This document shows, piece after piece, positions 4,748 through 7,369 of a stretch of DNA of 7,369 bases (the first letter of the stretch is position 1; every line of letters starts with the position of its first letter). The notes below the pieces were generated by a model, which saw only the letters and a program-made list of their open reading frames with translations, was not told the origin of the DNA and did no database searches. The stretch is from Butyricicoccus sp. (GTDB taxonomy: Bacteria > Bacillota > Clostridia > Oscillospirales > Butyricicoccaceae), in NCBI GenBank assembly GCA_031293105.1, contig JAUMSA010000286.1:1-7369 (forward strand), in the 5' to 3' direction. The position numbers were made by a program, and so were the translations under genes.

Positions 4748-6340
4748 ATGAACTTTAATGAATTTGGCATTGATTCTGCCATTTTACGCGCACTGAAAGA
4801 GATTGATTATGTACAACCCACCCCCATACAAGAAAAAGCGATTCCGTTGGTACTGGCCGGACGGGACCTTTTGGGGTGCGCACAGACGGGAACCGGGAAA
4901 ACGGCAGCGTTTTCCATCCCGCTATTGCAGCGCATGGGCAAACCGAGCCCGGGGGAGCCGCGTCCGATTCGCGGCCTGATTTTGACCCCGACCCGCGAAT
5001 TGGCACTGCAGATCTATGAAAACATCTGTCAGTACAGCCGATACACCGGACGGGTTGCAGCAGTTATCTATGGTGGCGTGTCCCAAGTGCCTCAAGTGGA
5101 AGCGCTGGAACGTGGCGCGGATATTCTGGTGGCCACTCCTGGCCGCTTGTGGGATTTGATGGGGCAGAAACTGCTGGACATCAGCAAGGTGGAATGCTTT
5201 GTACTCGATGAAGCCGACCGTATGCTCGATATGGGCTTCATTCAGGATGTCAAGCGGATTATTGCCAAGCTGCCGCACAAACGGCAGACTTTGCTGTTTT
5301 CGGCAACCATGCCCCAGGAGATTGCGGACTTGGCAAAGACCATGCTGCATCGTCCGGCACAGGTATCGATCACTCTGGCTGCAACACCGGTCGAGGTCAT
5401 CGAACAGGGCGTATATTTTGCAGAAAAGGCTGAAAAGCGCGAACTGCTCAAGGCTATTTTGCGGGAACGGAATGTGCCGCAGACCTTGGTCTTTTCCCGT
5501 ACCAAGCATGGCGCTGACCGCATTGCACGCGATCTGAATCGGGCTGGGATTTCGGCGCGCTCGCTGCATGGGGACAAGTCCCAGGGGGCGCGACAGACTG
5601 CCCTAAAGCTGTTTAAAGAGTATAAAATCGCCGTTTTGGTGGCAACCGATATTGCCGCGCGGGGACTGGATATCTCCGAATTGCCGCTGGTCATTAACTT
5701 CGATTTGCCAAATATTCCGGAGACTTATGTGCATCGTATCGGACGTACCGGTCGCGCCGGTATGGAAGGCACGGCATTGTCGTTCTGTGCGCAGGATGAG
5801 CGGCCGTATTTGAAAGACATCGAGAAATTGACCCGGACCAAAATTCCGGCAAAGGAGTGGCCGGAGAATATGCCAGCGGTCACACCGGAGGAAACCGTGC
5901 GGGCTGTAGTTAAGTCACCGTCACGCCGTAAGGCAGCAGCGAAAAAAGCACAGACAGAATCGGCATCGGCGAAGGAAACGAGCAGCGATAAGTCGACTAA
6001 ACGTCGGCAGACCCGGCGTAGCGGACCGACCGAAGCGTTGGTGCAGAAATATCCCAAACCGGCGCAGGCTGCGTCAAGCAGCCGCGTATCCCGTCGTACC
6101 AAGCAGCGTAACCGGGATGATTTGAGTATGGATATCTCAACCCCGCGTACCCACGAGCTATCCGAGGAAGCAGCGGCTCGTGTGCGTGCGAAGGTTCAGC
6201 AGAAGCTGGCGGAACGGGCCGCTGCACGACAGCAGCAGCCGACGCAAGAAACGTCAAAGAGCACAGAGGAGAAAAAACAGCACCGGATATCTCGTGCGCA
6301 CCGTGGCCGTGGCCGCAAGCGCACTCCGGCCAAAAAATAA
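4748..6340 (+). CDS. rhlE: RhlE-type DEAD-box ATP-dependent RNA helicase
   Basis: This cytoplasmic enzyme unwinds short RNA duplexes with ATP; such bacterial helicases help in ribosome assembly, RNA turnover and cold growth. It has 530 residues and every core motif: Q motif near F5 to Q28 (QPTPIQ), motif I AQTGTGKT (45-52), PTRELALQ (81-88), TPGR (130-133), DEAD (154-157), SAT (185-187), LVFSRTKHGA (247-256), ATDIAARGLDI (299-309) and HRIGRTGR (329-336). The HGDKSQGAR segment (274-282) places it with RhlE rather than DeaD or DbpA. From about 385 a long Lys/Arg/Ala/Ser/Gln-rich, probably disordered tail ends RGRGRKRTPAKK, likely a non-specific RNA tether. The ATG at 4748 follows AGGAG (4738-4742) and starts just before the Q motif; the 37 extra in-frame residues upstream would cross the promoters and do not look like helicase. 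The next gene follows after 29 bp. Confidence 0.95.
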   Translation: MNFNEFGIDSAILRALKEIDYVQPTPIQEKAIPLVLAGRDLLGCAQTGTGKTAAFSIPLLQRMGKPSPGEPRPIRGLILTPTRELALQIYENICQYSRYTGRVAAVIYGGVSQVPQVEALERGADILVATPGRLWDLMGQKLLDISKVECFVLDEADRMLDMGFIQDVKRIIAKLPHKRQTLLFSATMPQEIADLAKTMLHRPAQVSITLAATPVEVIEQGVYFAEKAEKRELLKAILRERNVPQTLVFSRTKHGADRIARDLNRAGISARSLHGDKSQGARQTALKLFKEYKIAVLVATDIAARGLDISELPLVINFDLPNIPETYVHRIGRTGRAGMEGTALSFCAQDERPYLKDIEKLTRTKIPAKEWPENMPAVTPEETVRAVVKSPSRRKAAAKKAQTESASAKETSSDKSTKRRQTRRSGPTEALVQKYPKPAQAASSSRVSRRTKQRNRDDLSMDISTPRTHELSEEAAARVRAKVQQKLAERAAARQQQPTQETSKSTEEKKQHRISRAHRGRGRKRTPAKK

Positions 6341-6369
6341 ACGGACAACGATAGGATGGGAGTACCTCT

Positions 6370-7369
6370 ATGAAAGGAAAGCATCGTGTCGGACTGGGCG
6401 CCTTGGTATTGGTTTTGCTGATGGCTACGGTAGCGTATCCCGTCCTTTTGTACACAGACAACGCTTTCGTCAGCAAATGGCGGACACTGTATATTGAAAC
6501 CGCAATGAGCACCATGAGTCATCAATGGCTGGCAACGGCATTTATTCCGCAGTCAATTATTGATGAAGTGATGCAGACACGCGCAGAGACCACGGAATTG
6601 CAGAGAACTGCGGAATCCACCTGGAATGTGGGTGATGTCACCTCGGCGATTGTGGAGTCTGAGGAAATCGAAGACGATGAAGAGCGGTTTTATACTCTGT
6701 TTAACGAACTTGACAAGAAGAGCTTTGAAAGCTACCTGGAAGATCATGAAGATGTTCTGGAAAAGGGCTGGGATCGCATTGCCATTGATAAATGTGACGA
6801 GGAAAGCGATACCGGTATCCGAACCAAACAGGGAGATACTGTCCTGGCGATCAGCGCCAAACAGGGGATTCTGATTGTTGCCGTCAAAGGCGAAACCTAT
6901 CGAGGGCGGTTGGCAATTGTCAAGGACGCATCGCGGGTGGAACTGAAAACCTGCGAGGAGCTATTTGACGTTGGGCAGTATATCAAGGATATTGCAAAGG
7001 ATGAGGATGCAATCTTGGCGATCAATGCATCCGGATTCATCGATGCCGATGGAGTTGGCAATGGCGGTACGCCCTATGGCTATTTGAAGGTTGCTGGCAA
7101 GGAATTGCAGGGGCCGTATGAACATGGTTACAAGATTGTTGGATTTGATGAAGATGACCTGATGCAAATTGGGGATTCGAATATTACCGACAATTTATGG
7201 GATGCTGTTGAGTTTGGCCCGGCGCTGATGGTGGATGGTGAGTCGAAACTCAAGAGCGCCTCATCGGGATGGGGTCTGCAGCCCCGTACTGCAATTGGAC
7301 AGGCAGCGGATAAAACCGTCTTGATGCTGGTCATTGATGGACGGAGCACTCGCTCTGCCGGTGCTACGG
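6370..7369 (+). CDS. Membrane-anchored phosphodiester glycosidase family protein (NAGPA domain), 3' end beyond the window
   Basis: The first 333 codons are open to the edge. Residues about 5-28 form one hydrophobic helix after a basic start (MKGKHR), so the protein is probably anchored with its bulk outside the cell. A spacer follows with acidic stretches (ESEEIEDDEERF, 97-108). The catalytic-type domain begins near 135 and shows AINASGF (217-223), NGGTPYGYLKVAGK (231-244), FGPALMVDGE (282-291), LQPRTAIG (303-310) and LMLVIDGRSTRSAGAT (318-333), the standard motif series of the NAGPA/phosphodiester glycosidase domain. Family members cleave sugar phosphodiesters; in bacteria they are often tied to cell-wall or exopolysaccharide chemistry, but the substrate here is unknown. 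The ATG at 6370 is seven bases after GGGAG (6358-6362). There is no terminator after the helicase, so the two genes are probably co-transcribed. Only a short C-terminal part appears to be missing. Confidence 0.88.
   Translation, partial: MKGKHRVGLGALVLVLLMATVAYPVLLYTDNAFVSKWRTLYIETAMSTMSHQWLATAFIPQSIIDEVMQTRAETTELQRTAESTWNVGDVTSAIVESEEIEDDEERFYTLFNELDKKSFESYLEDHEDVLEKGWDRIAIDKCDEESDTGIRTKQGDTVLAISAKQGILIVAVKGETYRGRLAIVKDASRVELKTCEELFDVGQYIKDIAKDEDAILAINASGFIDADGVGNGGTPYGYLKVAGKELQGPYEHGYKIVGFDEDDLMQIGDSNITDNLWDAVEFGPALMVDGESKLKSASSGWGLQPRTAIGQAADKTVLMLVIDGRSTRSAGAT

Noticed and set aside
4922..5569. 215-codon minus-strand open frame opposite the helicase
   Set aside because: It is a shadow of the conserved helicase core.

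Overview
The window looks like chromosomal DNA from a Gram-positive anaerobe of the class Clostridia, probably an Oscillospirales (Ruminococcaceae/Butyricicoccaceae-like) gut bacterium. This rests on strong GGAGG-type ribosome sites, compact operons, and the protein families present (YbiT/YkpA-like ABC-F, CpXC protein, DUF2752, ArsP_2-type permease, clostridial Sir2). It is an inference from sequence style, not a database match. Base composition looks even throughout, and I see no transposon, phage, CRISPR, tRNA or rRNA.

Layout. Positions 1-935 (minus strand) hold an operon of a nitroreductase followed by a Sir2-type NAD-dependent deacylase that runs off the left edge. A near-consensus promoter drives it. 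The nitroreductase is broken by an exact 13-bp tandem duplication; removing one copy restores a clean 174-residue protein. Positions 994-3737 (plus strand) form a second operon: an ABC-F ATPase, a small DUF2752 membrane protein whose GTG start overlaps the ATPase stop, and a CpXC zinc-ribbon protein. Positions 3736-4701 (minus strand) hold a PF11449-type heavy-metal/manganese permease with its own terminator, promoter and a Fur-like operator. From 4748 (plus strand) comes an RhlE-type DEAD-box RNA helicase with a long basic tail, then a membrane-anchored phosphodiester glycosidase (NAGPA domain) cut by the right edge.

There is no obvious multi-gene defence or biosynthetic system. The most interesting points are three. 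First, all three motifs that build ATP site II of the ABC-F protein are degenerate (signature 1, Walker A2 and the catalytic Glu of Walker B2), while every site I motif is intact. Second, the 13-bp duplication in the nitroreductase is fresh and potentially reversible. Third, a Fur-family-like dyad lies over divergent, overlapping promoters between the metal permease and the helicase. Function assignments come from motif recognition only; no searches were run.
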